A stretch of DNA of 64,000 nt from Morella rubra (GCA_003952965.2 CM025850.1:26169797-26233796), one strand, 5' to 3'; counted from the first letter of the stretch, positions 1 to 11,099 are shown. A program made the numbers and translations. The notes: generated by a model not told the origin, from the letters alone.

Positions 1-955
1 ATATCTCACTTAGGAAATGATACATGGGTCAGCTCGCTAGGAATTTTAAGAGGTCAACGCTGGCTTTGAAGAACAAACACCCTTTGGCAATGGTTGGCCA
101 GTGTTTTTCCGCCTTAAGACCATTCCCTTTATTTTGCCTCCTCACTGAAATAAATGTCTAAGCATATTCGAACAGTTCTTTTCCCACTTATGGAAGGGGA
201 TCTTTGCCTTCTTCAAGTTTTTTGTCCACTGTTTGAAACAGAAAAATGACAATGACAATAGAAAAGAGCGTGGAAACCACCCTCACAATGAACTTTTTTG
301 GTACTACGCGTTTCTATCTGTTTCAGTGTTATACATGTTTGCTTACACTTGTTTTTTTTTGGGTAAGTCTGTTTGATTACACTTCAAAAAAATGCAACCA
401 GGAAAATCTACACTCTACTTACATCTGCTCAAGTTCATGTAATGTTTGATCTTTCCTTGTCTGAGATATGTCTTTTCCTTTGTTTTAGGGATGAGCTTCA
501 CAAAAGAAGGCTAAATTTGGTGTTGCTTGAGGGTTATTGATCCTCGATTAATAATGGCAATCCCTCAATGAATTTTTGCGAAAAAGAGGTGGAAAAGGGT
601 AGGTCTTCTTCTCACCTCAAGCATACTGAATATTTTCATGCAGTGACTGAAACAATGGTGACTGACCTGAATTTTGTTCGTCAGAAAAATTCTTTCATGG
701 TTTTCCAAGTCCTGATTGGGTTAATGCTGTCCTTCTATCTGAATACATTTTGTTTAATCTTTGATATTGACAGCTTACAAAGAAAAATCTCTGATATTGA
801 CATTCAAAATTGCGTTATCATCCACAGATGTATTGCTAAAACACTTGTAACTATGTTAGGATCTCTTTCCTTTTTCTCAAAGGTTAAGGTACTGATGGTG
901 TAAGTTTCCCCTGCCACCACCTTTCTCATGTTTTACAGTAAGTTAAGAAGGCACA
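1..955. other. Upstream region of the F-box gene, no separate gene supported
   Basis: No recognisable protein domain occurs here. The two small open frames (about 246-449 and 568-903) resemble nothing known and lack coding character. A GT near 362 and a pyrimidine-rich stretch ending in TTTTAG at about 489 could bound an intron in the 5' leader of the F-box gene at 956. That reading is inference, and a transcript would be needed to confirm it. Confidence 0.4.
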
Positions 956-2215
956 ATGACCTCACCAATGGGCAACAAGAATTCAAGCTTGTTAAGATTA
1001 GTGGAGGAGAGAGCATTGTCAATGGAAGAGAAAAAGAAGCAACAGGAGGCTTTAGTCCCCTACTTGCATAAAGATTGCGTCTCCAATATTCTTGTTCGTC
1101 TTCCTCTTGACTGTCTTCAAAGGTCCAGGTTTGTTTGTAAGCCTTGGTATACCATAATCAATAGCCCCTTATTTACTGATGCCCATCTCCATCGATCCGA
1201 GTCTGTTTTGATCTTTCTATCATCAATTGAAAGGGAAAGTTTGTACCGTTCTCCCATGGCATCAATCCCACCAGAGAAACCAAATACTGTTTCAGTTGAA
1301 ACCAAATTTCTGCAGTCAGCATGTGTCCCTGTTTTAGGGCAGCCGAACATGGACCCCAATATGAAGTCCTATATCAAGTTCTTGGAAATTAGTGGTGAAA
1401 AGAGCAAAGTAGGAGAATATAATGTAAGGTGCTTGGGAAATATCAGGGCTTCTTGCAATGGCCTAATCTTGCTTGACAACAAGTTGAAGAAAGGAGGACT
1501 AATAGTGATTAATCCAGTGACTCGGAAGTTAATTGCACTTCCTCTTGGTACTTTATATCCTCCTCATGATGAATCTTATGGCTTTGCTTTAAGCAATATT
1601 TCTCGTGAATATAAAGTGGTTCACCTCTTCCGGGATGAGTTAGGGTTTCTTGGTTGTGAGATCTTAATTCTGGGGACGAGATTATGGAGAGGGGTGAATG
1701 GACCTTCTTTCGGACTCGTTGGCTGGTTTGGTCACATGCCCGTTTCAGCTATTGGAGCTTTGCATTGGGTTCCTCATATTGATCATAGCGACTACATAGT
1801 GTCTATGGATGTGGACACAGAGAAGTTTCATACAGTTCCACTCCCAAAAAGTAGTAGGACTCACGATGGTATTGTCGAGATGGGCGGATTCTTAAGTTTT
1901 GTCACTCATGTGGAACTGAACCAAATAGACGTCTGGATCTTGAAGGGCATAGGTGAATTGTGGACAAAGCAACATAGTATCATAACGGGTTGTATAATGG
2001 ATATGGTTCCCTTATTCAGTTTAAGAATTAAGGGAGATATGATTTTCAAGAGGGACGAAGATGGATCCTTCCATACTTATGACTTCCAGCTCCAAGTGAT
2101 GAGAAAAGTTGAGATGGAAAACCATCGCCTCCCTGTTTCATGTTCACTTCTACCTCATGTCAATAGCCTCGTTTCATGGTCAAGGCAGGATAGAACCCAG
2201 GATGTGTGCGATTGA
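956..2215 (+). CDS. F-box protein with F-box-associated (FBA-like) domain
   Basis: Single-exon gene of 419 residues. An F-box lies at about residues 35-80, with the typical LVRLPLDCLQRSRFVCKPW core followed by the IINSPLF segment. The rest is an FBA-type beta-propeller-like region. It contains the SCNGLILLD motif near residue 165, the INPVTRKLIALP motif near 185, a YGFALS...YKVV strand pair, and a GALHWVPH motif near 265. In this family the F-box binds SKP1 and makes the protein the substrate receptor of an SCF ubiquitin ligase, while the C-terminal region chooses the target. The target cannot be read from sequence. The ATG at 956 is the first in frame, and one at 971 (MGNKNSS) is an alternative. 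No intron interrupts the frame. The length is normal for an F-box/FBA protein. Confidence 0.88.
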   Translation: MTSPMGNKNSSLLRLVEERALSMEEKKKQQEALVPYLHKDCVSNILVRLPLDCLQRSRFVCKPWYTIINSPLFTDAHLHRSESVLIFLSSIERESLYRSPMASIPPEKPNTVSVETKFLQSACVPVLGQPNMDPNMKSYIKFLEISGEKSKVGEYNVRCLGNIRASCNGLILLDNKLKKGGLIVINPVTRKLIALPLGTLYPPHDESYGFALSNISREYKVVHLFRDELGFLGCEILILGTRLWRGVNGPSFGLVGWFGHMPVSAIGALHWVPHIDHSDYIVSMDVDTEKFHTVPLPKSSRTHDGIVEMGGFLSFVTHVELNQIDVWILKGIGELWTKQHSIITGCIMDMVPLFSLRIKGDMIFKRDEDGSFHTYDFQLQVMRKVEMENHRLPVSCSLLPHVNSLVSWSRQDRTQDVCD

Positions 2216-3040
2216 TCTGTTTCTTCAGTTGTACAAATTAGCAAAGTCATGGTATGTATTCCAATAAATAACACTATAACATACACTTCCCTTGTTTCCT
2301 ATGCGTGTATCTAGTGGTCGAAAAGTCTTACTGTTGGTGACTTGAACAATATAGTATATTGCTTATATGGACATAGATGTTCTTTTCCACTTGATTCAGT
2401 TCTCGCCTCTTCTCCTCATTTTATCTCCATGACTGACAGGATTGCGACTACTATTTTCGATTGTGCTTAAACAAGATTTCATCCCCCCTTGTATTTCAGC
2501 GATCTAGAGAGAGATAACTGTTCGGGGAAACTGGTGGGAAATGATCAGTGTTTCTAGCATTATGGTTCTTACCTACCATGTGTTAACATCCTTGTTTCGT
2601 GTGGAACTTTTGAAGCTATGGGAATGGCAGAGAACCAAATCGTGTTATATTTGAGATCTTCGTGTGGGGTGTTTTTTTTGTGTGTGTGTGTATGTTTTTA
2701 CCCTTTTTCCTGCTGGCTGTCTAGTACTTGGACACTTCTCTTCGGGTGAGGAACAGAGGATGCCTTAAAAACTAACCAAAGCACCGGTAGCATGTACAGA
2801 AATGACGCAAAAACAGAGTCCAAGAAAATTACTCGCTAATAATAACAGGTGATATCATGGATAACCACTAATATGATCAATATTGACTCAAGCGACAAGG
2901 GTGAAATGTTCTCGTCGTAAATATAGAAAGCAAAACAAGAAATACAAATGAGCACAACACTATCAGTTGTGCAATTCACAGCCATTATCCCCCAATTCTC
3001 TCTCTCTCTCTCAACTTTTCCTACAAGCATGAGGAGAAAA
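2216..3040. other. Intergenic region between F-box gene and NmrA-like pseudogene
   Basis: This stretch holds the probable 3' UTR of the F-box gene, a short TG repeat near 2680 and a CT-rich tract near 3000-3013. I see no gene in it. Confidence 0.5.
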
Positions 3041-5460
3041 TCATCCAAATAAGGCAGTTGCGGGCGGTGGGGGATTAGCAAGAAAAATATCAAGAAGTTG
3101 ATCGATGGTTGTGAATTGAAAGTCGGGATAAAGCTTTGAAGCCTCGATGTCATCCTCCCTTAGTTCAAAGTTCATCAAGTCGCCTCGGACAAATACGCTG
3201 TGAACGACAGACACCGGTATGTCCTGTGGTGGTGGTAGGGCTGCAACAACGTTGACAAAATAAGTGCTTGACTACTAACAAACCGTATACAAGTATACAA
3301 AAGCTATAGCGTATACAGTAGATAGCAGAGAGCCTAGCTAATAAATTAATTAGTAATTGGCAAGAAACTTTTGAAGTGAGATTTCTTACTCTCGGAAAGC
3401 TTCACTAGTTCTTCCTCCTGAACGTGAACCCTAGTGAAACTCCGGCCAGTTTTCTTCTCCCAAATGATAACAATTCGAGTTGTGACACAATGTTTTCTTT
3501 GGGCCGATAGATGACAACACGGTTGCATGTTCTAGGATCATTAGCCATCATGATTGTAGTCATCGCGATATCTTCTTCGTAATTTAGCACCGCTAACACA
3601 TCATCCGAAATTGTTACAAAGAGATAATTAGGTGCAAATAAATTATAGAACGATTAATGGCTGTACAATTTGAACATCCTTGGAGAAAGCGAAAGTGAGT
3701 ACTCATGGACATACCCTTTGCTTTGCCACTTCCATAAACGACAATATGGTCTCGTTCCTCATGTGGGCAAAGCAAGTAGTACTTGACAAAATATGCACCA
3801 CAGCAATTTAAAGACACAAACGTGTAAGGGATCGCTGCTGCTTCTATGGCGCTCCTGACCTTTCGTTTTTTCTCTAGGAAAGCTGGAAAGGTGGTAGAGG
3901 GATTACCTGTCCTCTTCACATCCAAAATCTGATGGAAGGAACCTCTGGGAAGCCATTCATGAAAATGCTTGAAGATTACGTATGTCTACAGCATTAAAAT
4001 TGTCTCTTGAAGGAATATAAAAGGAGGAGATGAAGTTGTAGCGCTAATAATTCCCCACGTCAATTATTTGGGAAGCATAGAGCTTGAAGCATATATTAAA
4101 GGCTACCATAATTATAGTAGTCCCATCTTTTTGCCCAATCTGACGGCCTCATATTATAAGCACTTTGTTAGACTATTAGTATTATACCCTTCCATGCAGT
4201 TTAAGAAGGGAGGCACGGTGAAAAAAATTCAAAAAAGGGTTAAAATTAAAAAAATATTAAATGCTACACTACCGTGAAAATAGATATGTTCACATGTACC
4301 CTTCACATAATCCAAGATCTAAAATAAAGATGTGGTTTTAATAAGATCGAACTTCAATTATAAAATTGTGGTAACTGTACCACCCACTTTGTATTATATG
4401 CTAATTGTAGTATGTACCAACTACTTAAATGGATTTTTAAATGAAAATTGCAGGACATTTGAATTTGGACATTAGTAAAGATTTCAGCTGTGCGTTAAAT
4501 TGACCGTCGTCTAATAAATCTTATTTTAGATTTAAAGTGTAGATTTAAGAGCTGTGCTTTATTAAAAGGTTTTAAAAAAAAAAAAAATTCCGTTTTGCAT
4601 AGCCGTTCCATGCCCCCGCAAGATCCGCGATGCTTCCATGCAAGGATTTAGAGAACACGGTTTAAATTCACGAAGGGGCTGATCGACGTTTGACTTGAAT
4701 TATGACGTGGAAAAGATACAGAGAGGACATAAAAAAAGAAAGAAAGGTCGCGTGTTTGGGTGGAAGAGATCAATGGTGACCTTTATATTCCCGGCAACTT
4801 TTATGGCGTCTATGATCTTGAGTTGGTCAAGAACTTGAGGGAATGCGAGTGCAAAGATAATTATATCCACTTCCTGAACTATGGCCACAACCTTCTCGTG
4901 CTCGTTCAGTTCCCCTGTCTCATTTGAACATGGTTCTGTTAGTGATTCAAGCCCTCGTATTACTGTGTCCTCTGTGTGCATGTGCGTGAGCGTGCATTGG
5001 TGTGGAGGAGAGAGGAGAGAGAGAGTACGAAGTAGACAAGTTGGCGCCTATGGGCTGTAACTCCTTGTGGATGTCTATTTTAAAGGCGTTATTTGTGCGG
5101 TGATAGGACGCATAAACATATGTCGGGTGGCCCAAATGCTTGCCTTTATTAAACTGTATACTATAGTTTTTTATTTCTCTCTTATGTAAACAATCGTTAC
5201 TCTGTTACTAAGCTGGAGTTACGATCTGTTACTGAAGTTGTTCTATCAGTTAAGTTAGTTATTCGGTTGTACATCAGTCTATATAAAGAGACTAGCTGTA
5301 ATGTAATCACTCACTGAATATACGAAAAGTCTATTCAACCAATCTCTCTCTCCCTCTCAACTCTTCTCTTCTTTTCTCTTTTCTTACGTACTCTGAGTTT
5401 TTACAGCCTTCACCATGCACTGCCCTATGTACCCAGTTCCCGCAAATATCAGGATCTTGC
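3041..5460 (-). pseudogene. Decayed NmrA-like reductase (eugenol synthase / PCBER / isoflavone reductase homologue)
   Basis: Six exon-like blocks on the minus strand follow the family order. The NADPH-binding start, KSKILIFAGTGYIGQ, lies at about 5410-5458. GHPTYVYA and [10 protein letters not shown] lie at about 5027-5142. [17 protein letters not shown] to AGNIK lies at 4781-4914. RFLPSDFG to YGSGKAKG lies at 3715-3944. VLNYEEDIA to KLSE lies at 3390-3592. The C-terminus, [16 protein letters not shown] to ATALFG, lies at 3041-3240. Most blocks have sensible splice sites. The reading frame is broken near 3908 (apparent 1-base loss after GCEEDR) and near 3460 (apparent 1-base loss before WEKKTGRSF), and the putative start ATG is out of frame with the GTGYIG motif. 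The GCEEDR wording favours the eugenol/isoeugenol synthase or PCBER branch, which reduces phenylpropanoid esters or ethers with NADPH. As written the gene cannot make a full protein. Sequencing error in one allele is the main alternative. Confidence 0.82.
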
Positions 5461-6560
5461 TTTTCTCGTTCTCATGGCTTTTCTCTCTTCTTCCATTGAA
5501 ATATACGAAATGAGCTCTCTGTTTTTTTCTCTTTCTTCTGTGAAGCCGGAGGCTGAAGCTAACTGGGGCGGGCCTCTGCGATCTATTCTGGACACACACA
5601 TGTGATCTGCTGTATTTATCCAGCACATGATGTCCACTGAACGGCGATAATCCTGTCCTCTAAGTAGTCTTTCATGGAGGGCATTGAATTAACTCCAGTG
5701 ATCATGGGGTTAGATAATAAACTCCACTAAATATGGCCTCATTCTTCTTCACTTATTTTTTTTTTTTGTCCGTCACTACAAGAAATTTAGACTCTAGCTG
5801 CGCTAATTATGGTTGGCAAAAGTTGGCTACTTGGTTGTTAAAGACTTATTGCAACAAAAAGAGGTCGTTGAGCGGGTCGTTGTTGTTGCCTCTTGGGCAA
5901 TGATCTATCTCTAAAACACGCACATGTTCCGCGCGGCAGGAATCGTTTCTTCGCGCCGGGTTATTCAATTGGTCGAAAAAGCTCACCAAGGAGGTCATGC
6001 CACACCAAAAAAAGGGAAGCAGCACATGTACATCAATTTTCTGGCCCAATAGATAAAGAATGGAAGCATTAATGTTAATGTTTTTTAACATGTAATTAAT
6101 TACATAATTAGTATTTTGAGATCGGAAAATTTTATGAAAAGTTCTTTTAATAGAGAATGTTAATTATAGGAAATCTCATAAAATGGGAAGATATTTATTA
6201 ATGAAGACCTTTCACATCCACACACTTGTTATAGTGCAATATGTGGAGGTTATGTTGCACCATACGGTGCAAGGCGCTAGTAGCACATATGAGGCGTACT
6301 TGGCACCAGAGCCAAGATTTGAGTCTTATAATTTTTATCTTTTTGTCGGATGATCAAATCTTGATAATTTCAGCTTAGGTGAAGATCCAACAGTTGATTT
6401 GATTAATTAACGTATTAGCGATTTTAAATGAATCGTAAACCATGTTATTAGCAGTTTAGAGCAGTAATTAACTGCTTGTAATTTTGAATTAAGTCCTTTT
6501 TAGATGTGAAGATATTTATCTTATCTATTATTTGAAAAAGTATCGAGAGATTGAGGGCAG
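5461..6560. other. AT-rich intergenic DNA
   Basis: I found no open frame with recognisable homology and no clear element ends. A T-rich tract lies at 5756-5768. Confidence 0.5.
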
Positions 6561-7508
6561 CAGTGGTGGATTTACCGGGGGGGCAACTGCACTGGCCTGG
6601 TTGGCCCAATGCAAAATGTTGAATTTTTTTTTTAAAAAGTCTCTTTTAACCAGACTAACCCCTTAAATAATTATCAAAGTGAGTGATTTCCTTACTCTAG
6701 CTTTCTAAAGAATTAATAATAATAAATTTTCCTTGTCTCACAATCTTGGTAGAAAGAATTGAGATTCATAGCAATGGTGATGGTTACAACTGCATTAGTG
6801 GATTAATAAGTCTTCCTCTAAAGTTGACATTCTAATTGGACCAACTTTTTTAGGGAAAACTACAGTTGTAATTTCTTATTGAGTTTTATCCAAAAGATTT
6901 CTTAGCAATATCATTTGATACTTAGAGATCAACTTCACACCTACTTTTATGAATGAGAAAAATGATGTTTTTTAGGCTTCAAGATATTGTCTTAAAAGAT
7001 AGTTGAGACAAGAAAACATACTCTATATCCTTATTTATCTTATTGAGTTGCATTGCTTACCAGTTGCGACTCAATCGTTGAGAGAGTGTTCTCTGTGATG
7101 AAGATTATCAAGATTAACTTGCGTAATAAGATGAAACATGATTTGATAAATGGTATGGTATTACTATTGATTCATCAACGTTTTCCTAGGATCTATGTGT
7201 TAATTTCCAAAAGACAACTCTAAGAAACCATTTAGTAATTTTCATTACTTTGAGATACTCATGTTGTGAACTTTCAGCTTATTGTATCTTTTTGCATGTT
7301 GATTTTATACTGTTACAGGAACTATAGAAATGATAATAGCGATTTTATCCTATGACACTTTTTTGCATCTCAAAAAGCAAGAAGAATAGTTTTTAACTAA
7401 AAGTTATTGATATTTTTGTGTCTTAGTATAATAATTTATAATTTATTATAAAAGACCTCTTTTTATAGTTTCGCCTAAGGCCCTATTTATCTTATAGACG
7501 GCCTTGGT
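6561..7508 (+). mobile_element. hAT transposon remnant (first copy)
   Basis: Starts with CAGTGGTGGATTTACC, which resembles hAT terminal repeats. The stretch at about 7045-7135 encodes a broken transposase C-terminal motif (CDSIVERVFSVMKIIK-like, then LRNKM), the hAT dimerisation region also seen at 8110-8200. A block at about 7470-7508 (GCCTAAGGCCC, then AGACGGCCTTG) looks like the 3' end of a related element. No intact transposase frame exists. The outer boundary of the large palindrome (7361) falls inside this remnant, so only its 3' part is duplicated in the right arm. Confidence 0.6.
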
Positions 7509-8059
7509 AAGATTCCAGCTTTTGTCTCTGCCAATTTCTTCTCCTTTTCACATTTGTAATTTTTTAGTTTCTTTAAACTTTGAAGTAAGTCGTTCTAGGC
7601 CCATCTTTATATTCTTTACCCAGTTAAAATTCAGATTCCTCAACCATTTTGATCTTATTGAGGCTATATTTGTGTGTTAGCATTGTTTTTTAACTCTCGA
7701 AACAGAACTTTCAAATAGATTAGCGTTGTTGTCCTATGCACAGAGCAGTGGTTAGGACTTATATAACGTACTACAACTTGGTGAATTGTGATTTTCAGTA
7801 GCCCATTGTTCAAATTTCTTTTTTGATCAAGTTTATTCGATTGACAACATAAGATGGTTCACATGCTTGGTCCCAAGTCTAATCAGAACGAAAAGTTAAC
7901 ATGTTAGTTGTGGAAGAAAGACAATTAGATGGTATAGTAATTAATTAAATCCTAAGCATAGGTAATGGGTTTCTAAATCATAGGTAAGGGTGACACAATC
8001 TCGACAACTACCCATGCTAGGTTGAAAGAGATTTTCACAAACCTAAGATTAATGTAGCC

Positions 8060-8478
8060 CAAACAGTTGTGGGTGATAGCAATCTATCACGCTCAAATAA
8101 TCAAAATTTTGAGTTGACATTGGTCTTACCAGTTGCGATAGCAACCGTTGAGAAAGTGTTCTCTGCGATGAAGATTATTAAGACTGAGTTGCGTAATAAG
8201 ATGAGTGATGACTGGATGAATGATAGCATGGTAGTACGCATTGATAGGAAAAATTTTGAAACTATTAAGAATGAAGCCATTTTACAACGTTTTCAGAATA
8301 TGCAGATTGACCCGTATGATTTAATTGCCACCTCTCAGTCTCAGTAAATAGTATGATATGTGTATTTCAATATTTGTAATGCTTTTAGTCTTCAATTTTC
8401 GATACTGTAGGAATTTTTTTTTTGTCATTTTGCCTTAGGAGTTTGCCCCCCTCAACTTGAGTCTTGGTTCCGCCATTG
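8060..8478 (+). mobile_element. hAT transposase C-terminal fragment with 3' terminus (second copy)
   Basis: The open frame at 8069-8347 (92 residues) encodes the hAT C-terminal dimerisation region of zinc-finger TTF/MYM-type transposases. It shows LVLPVAIATVEKVFSAMKIIK, then LRNKMSDDWMNDSMVV and an FETIKNEAI-like helix. The downstream end, CCCCTCAACTTGAG followed by TTCCGCCATTG at 8468-8478, looks like a hAT 3' terminal repeat. The catalytic N-terminal and central parts are absent, so it cannot be active. No 8-bp target duplication pairs this end with the terminus at 6561, so the two may belong to different insertions. Confidence 0.7.
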
Positions 8479-8479
8479 G

Positions 8480-8875
8480 TCACAACCCTTTTTCTAACAA
8501 TACTATAAAAGAGTTCTCTAGCTGCCTCTGTCAGTCGAAAGTTCTCCAGCAATGCACAGAGCATCCCTTTTCTAGGAATACTATGGAAGAGTTCTCTGGC
8601 AGTCGTAAGTTTTTCCAGCAGTACACAGAGCATCTCTTTTCTAGGAATCTTAGAAAGGGCTCTTCTGCAGTCGAATATTTTCCAGCAGTTCACAGAGCAT
8701 CAATTAAGATGTTATACACAACAATAGTTCAACCTTTTTACCTCCCATCTCTTGAAACAACGCCAGTGATGGAGCTAATCGTTGATTCTTTCAAAGGCCT
8801 TCCAACAAAATAACATCGGTTTGAAGATTTGAATGTTGCTACAATCTAGCATCTTAAGAAGTAGCTCTAGATCAG
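8480..8875 (-). pseudogene. PPR gene fragment, minus orientation
   Basis: The minus strand carries broken PPR wording: LELLLKMLDC near 8840-8870, ALFQEM near 8740, VVYNILIDALC near 8700, then the shortened tandem units. The related fragment at 12041-12095 preserves MEGLCKNQRLTSALALFQEI in frame, which confirms the PPR origin. Frames are broken and no start or targeting peptide is present. The fragment is mirrored at 24514-24909. Confidence 0.6.
8486..8705 (-). repeat. Three tandem units of about 66-78 bp derived from PPR coding sequence
   Basis: On the minus strand each unit reads roughly ML-C-LLE, then TARELF, then SIPRK, with CTCTGTG at its start and CCTAGAAAAG near its end. This resembles the ARELF...GM helices of P-class PPR repeats, shortened to about 22-26 residues instead of 35. 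Stops occur, so this is decayed coding DNA. The mirror copy is at 24684-24903. Confidence 0.65.
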
Positions 8876-8904
8876 CCTTAGGTCTCTCCACTCGGCAAAA
8901 GAAT

Positions 8905-9141
8905 CGATCAGTAACAAGTCTCTATCGAGAGATGTCAAATAACAGAATTATTTCTAATGTTGTCACTCACACCGCTATTATGTGTGGGCTTTACCGAGTT
9001 GGGAGACATGAGGCTGCTCTGGAGCTGCTACATAAGATGCTAGATTGTGGGCAACATCCATATCTTCAAACCTGTGGTATTTGGATTCAAATCACCACAA
9101 CTCCCTTTGTCTTGTGCATGGAACGTCTTGGTGTTCTATGA
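8905..9141 (+). pseudogene. PPR gene fragment, plus orientation (unit 1)
   Basis: Encodes SLYREMSNNRIISNVVTHTAIM, then CGLYRVGRHEAALELLHKML, about one and a half P-class PPR motifs. It lies head-to-head with the minus-strand PPR fragment, sharing an inverted ~50-bp stretch around AAGATGCTAGATTGT (about 8826-8875 against 9025-9075). It is too short to be functional. A diverged second copy is at 12200-12440, and the mirror copy is at 24248-24484. Confidence 0.6.
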
Positions 9142-9272
9142 TCCCTTGTTAGGTAGCCACTAGTAACCAACATAGCAGCCTACTGATTTGGATTCATAGT
9201 TCTTGCTGTAAGTTTTTTTTTATATCCTTTTGTACTGTGATTCCATTCAGTTATGTCGGAAATCTTATGTTC

Positions 9273-10777
9273 TGTGAGTCTAAAAAACAACCCAAGAAGG
9301 GGGGTGAATTGGGTTTAACAAAAAATTTAACCCTTTTTTTGATAAAAAGCAGATATAGAGAATACTTCTTTTTTAAAAAAAAAGATGCACGTCTGAAAGT
9401 GTTTAAGGCTAAGCAAACTATAAGCAATAAATGATAAAGCTTAAAACACAACAAATATGGATATGAAACAAATAATAAGAGAGATATAGTTAGAGAGACG
9501 ACACCGCAATTTTAGGTGGTTCGGCCAACACTTGCCTACGTCCACCCCCAAGGCTATTGACTTCCTTGGGCTTCTTCACTATTCTCTAAATAGCAAATAC
9601 ACCTTAGCTTCCGGGGTGCTAAGGAACCTTTACAAAGCGTTTTGCGAGCTCACGCTTTCAACTCTCTCACAAAATCCCAAAACCCAAGGGATTTCTTCTA
9701 CTCTCACAAGTAGGACAAGTGTTTTCCCAACACTCAAATGTTTTACAAAAGATGGGTACAATGAAGAATGGCTCTCTAAGCTGAATATGCAAGTGGAAAG
9801 CTTACAATATGCGGAATGTCTCTCTAAGTCGAATTAGCAAATAAAAAGTTCAATAAAGTGCAAGAAGACAAGATTCTTGAATGAAACCTAAAGTTTGGCA
9901 AGTAGAAGCACAAGCTTTCTTGGTAGGTGTGGTTTTCCCTCTTCTTCAAAGCACTTTCTCTCTCTAGAAGTTAGGGCACGATTGATTGCAAGTGTGTGTC
10001 TCTTCTTCAAGAAACTTCTCTCTCTTTGGAGGCTAGATCGTCAAGGATAAGCACGAGAAGAAGATTTAACAATGAAGCTTTGATCTTGGAGGAATCAGCA
10101 AATGAAATCTTTGGATCTTGCTTTCTCTCTCTATTGGAGGTAGATTTTGAATAATGATGCAAATCCTTGCTTTCTCTCTCTATCTCATTCTTCTTATAGC
10201 CCATAGGTTTTCAACAGTCATCAAGTAGCTTTATTGTACCGTTGGAGGGGTTCCAAAGTCTTTTTGAACCATTTTGGATGATCTGGCGTCGTTCCAGGAT
10301 TTTTGCAAATTCGCACTATGTGTCGACACATTGATGGTATGTGCTGACACATTAAAACTTGGTCTGGAAACATGCTCTCGGGTGTTAGTGGAATGTGTCG
10401 ACACTTGTCTTCAATGTGTCGACACATTGAACACTTAGTCTGAAAATATTGTCGACACCATGAATTCTGCATTCTGGAGTAAGTGCAATGTGTCGACACT
10501 TATAACTGCTGGAGAGAAAAATCAGCATCTTGAAAGTGTCCAATCCATTCCAACACTTCTTTAAACACCTACAATATGAAAAATTGATCTTATCAACTTA
10601 TGTAATGGTGTTCAAGTACACTTAAAAATAATTTAAAGAAATAACTCAATCTTTTGAAATATATTTTAGAAATAGTGGATTGACAAGATAAAATCTAAAA
10701 GTCTTCAAAGCACTTAGAATTTTTGTTATCATCAAAATCAATTTATGGATTGTTTGCAAAACAACCTTGGGCTAACA
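9273..10777 (-). mobile_element. Solo LTR (Ty1-copia, SIRE/Maximus-like), with 5-bp target duplication
   Basis: A 1505-bp element begins TGTGAGTC and ends GGGCTAACA on +, so it has TG..CA ends. It is flanked by TGTTC at 9268-9272 and 10778-10782. The related empty site at about 12558-12572 reads straight through with one TGTTC, which confirms the insertion. Read on the minus strand it starts TGTTAGCCCAAGG and ends next to a CCCCCCTTCTTGGGTTG-type block, wording typical of SIRE/Maximus-type LTRs. No internal gag-pol or second LTR is present, so it is probably the product of LTR-LTR recombination. Confidence 0.85.
10319..10500. repeat. Cluster of TGTGTCGACACA palindromes inside the LTR
   Basis: Copies of the TGTCGACAC core start at about 10319, 10394, 10415, 10450 and 10489, with a degenerate copy (TGTGCTGACAC) at about 10338. 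Spacings are about 20-75 bp. The motif is self-complementary around a SalI-like GTCGAC centre. The cluster lies in the part of the LTR that would be upstream U3 when read on the minus strand. The mirror cluster is at 22893-23075. A regulatory role is inference. Confidence 0.8.
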
Positions 10778-11099
10778 TGTTCAAAATGAAAGATTTAGGT
10801 GCTTATTTACCTCACTCATTATGCAAGGTTACATATTCAGTCTTGATACATAAGTATGCTGGCTCAAATTAAGTTTATTATTTTCAACATATCAAATTTG
10901 CTATTCATACACATCCATCCTGAGTGCTTCAAAGCTAACCAATGTTCCAAATACATGACTATTGGGAGTTTTTAATTAATTTCTTTCAACATGCTGGTTC
11001 TTGGCTTTGTTTTGTACCAAGTGTTTCATCATGATCACACAATATACCTCTTCCCTTTTCCTCTTCTTTTCACTTGTGATTGAGTTGTGCCAATATTCA

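Noticed and set aside
246-903. Two small plus-strand open frames (67 and 111 residues) upstream of the F-box gene
   Set aside because: No recognisable motif, low-complexity hydrophobic content and possible intron signals. They are more likely leader or intronic sequence than genes.
5150-5400. LTR-like sequence with TATATAAAG and CT-rich tract in the inferred intron 1 of the NmrA-like pseudogene
   Set aside because: It recalls a copia solo LTR, but no convincing TG..CA ends, partner LTR or target duplication could be found.
6561-8478. A single intact hAT element spanning both hAT remnants
   Set aside because: The ends resemble hAT termini, but the flanking 8-mers (GAGGGCAG and GTCACAAC) do not match. 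Two transposase tails occur in the same orientation, so separate fragments are more likely.
10319-10500. CRISPR-like array of spaced palindromes
   Set aside because: The repeats are 9-12 bp, irregularly spaced and inside a plant LTR. This is not a CRISPR array.
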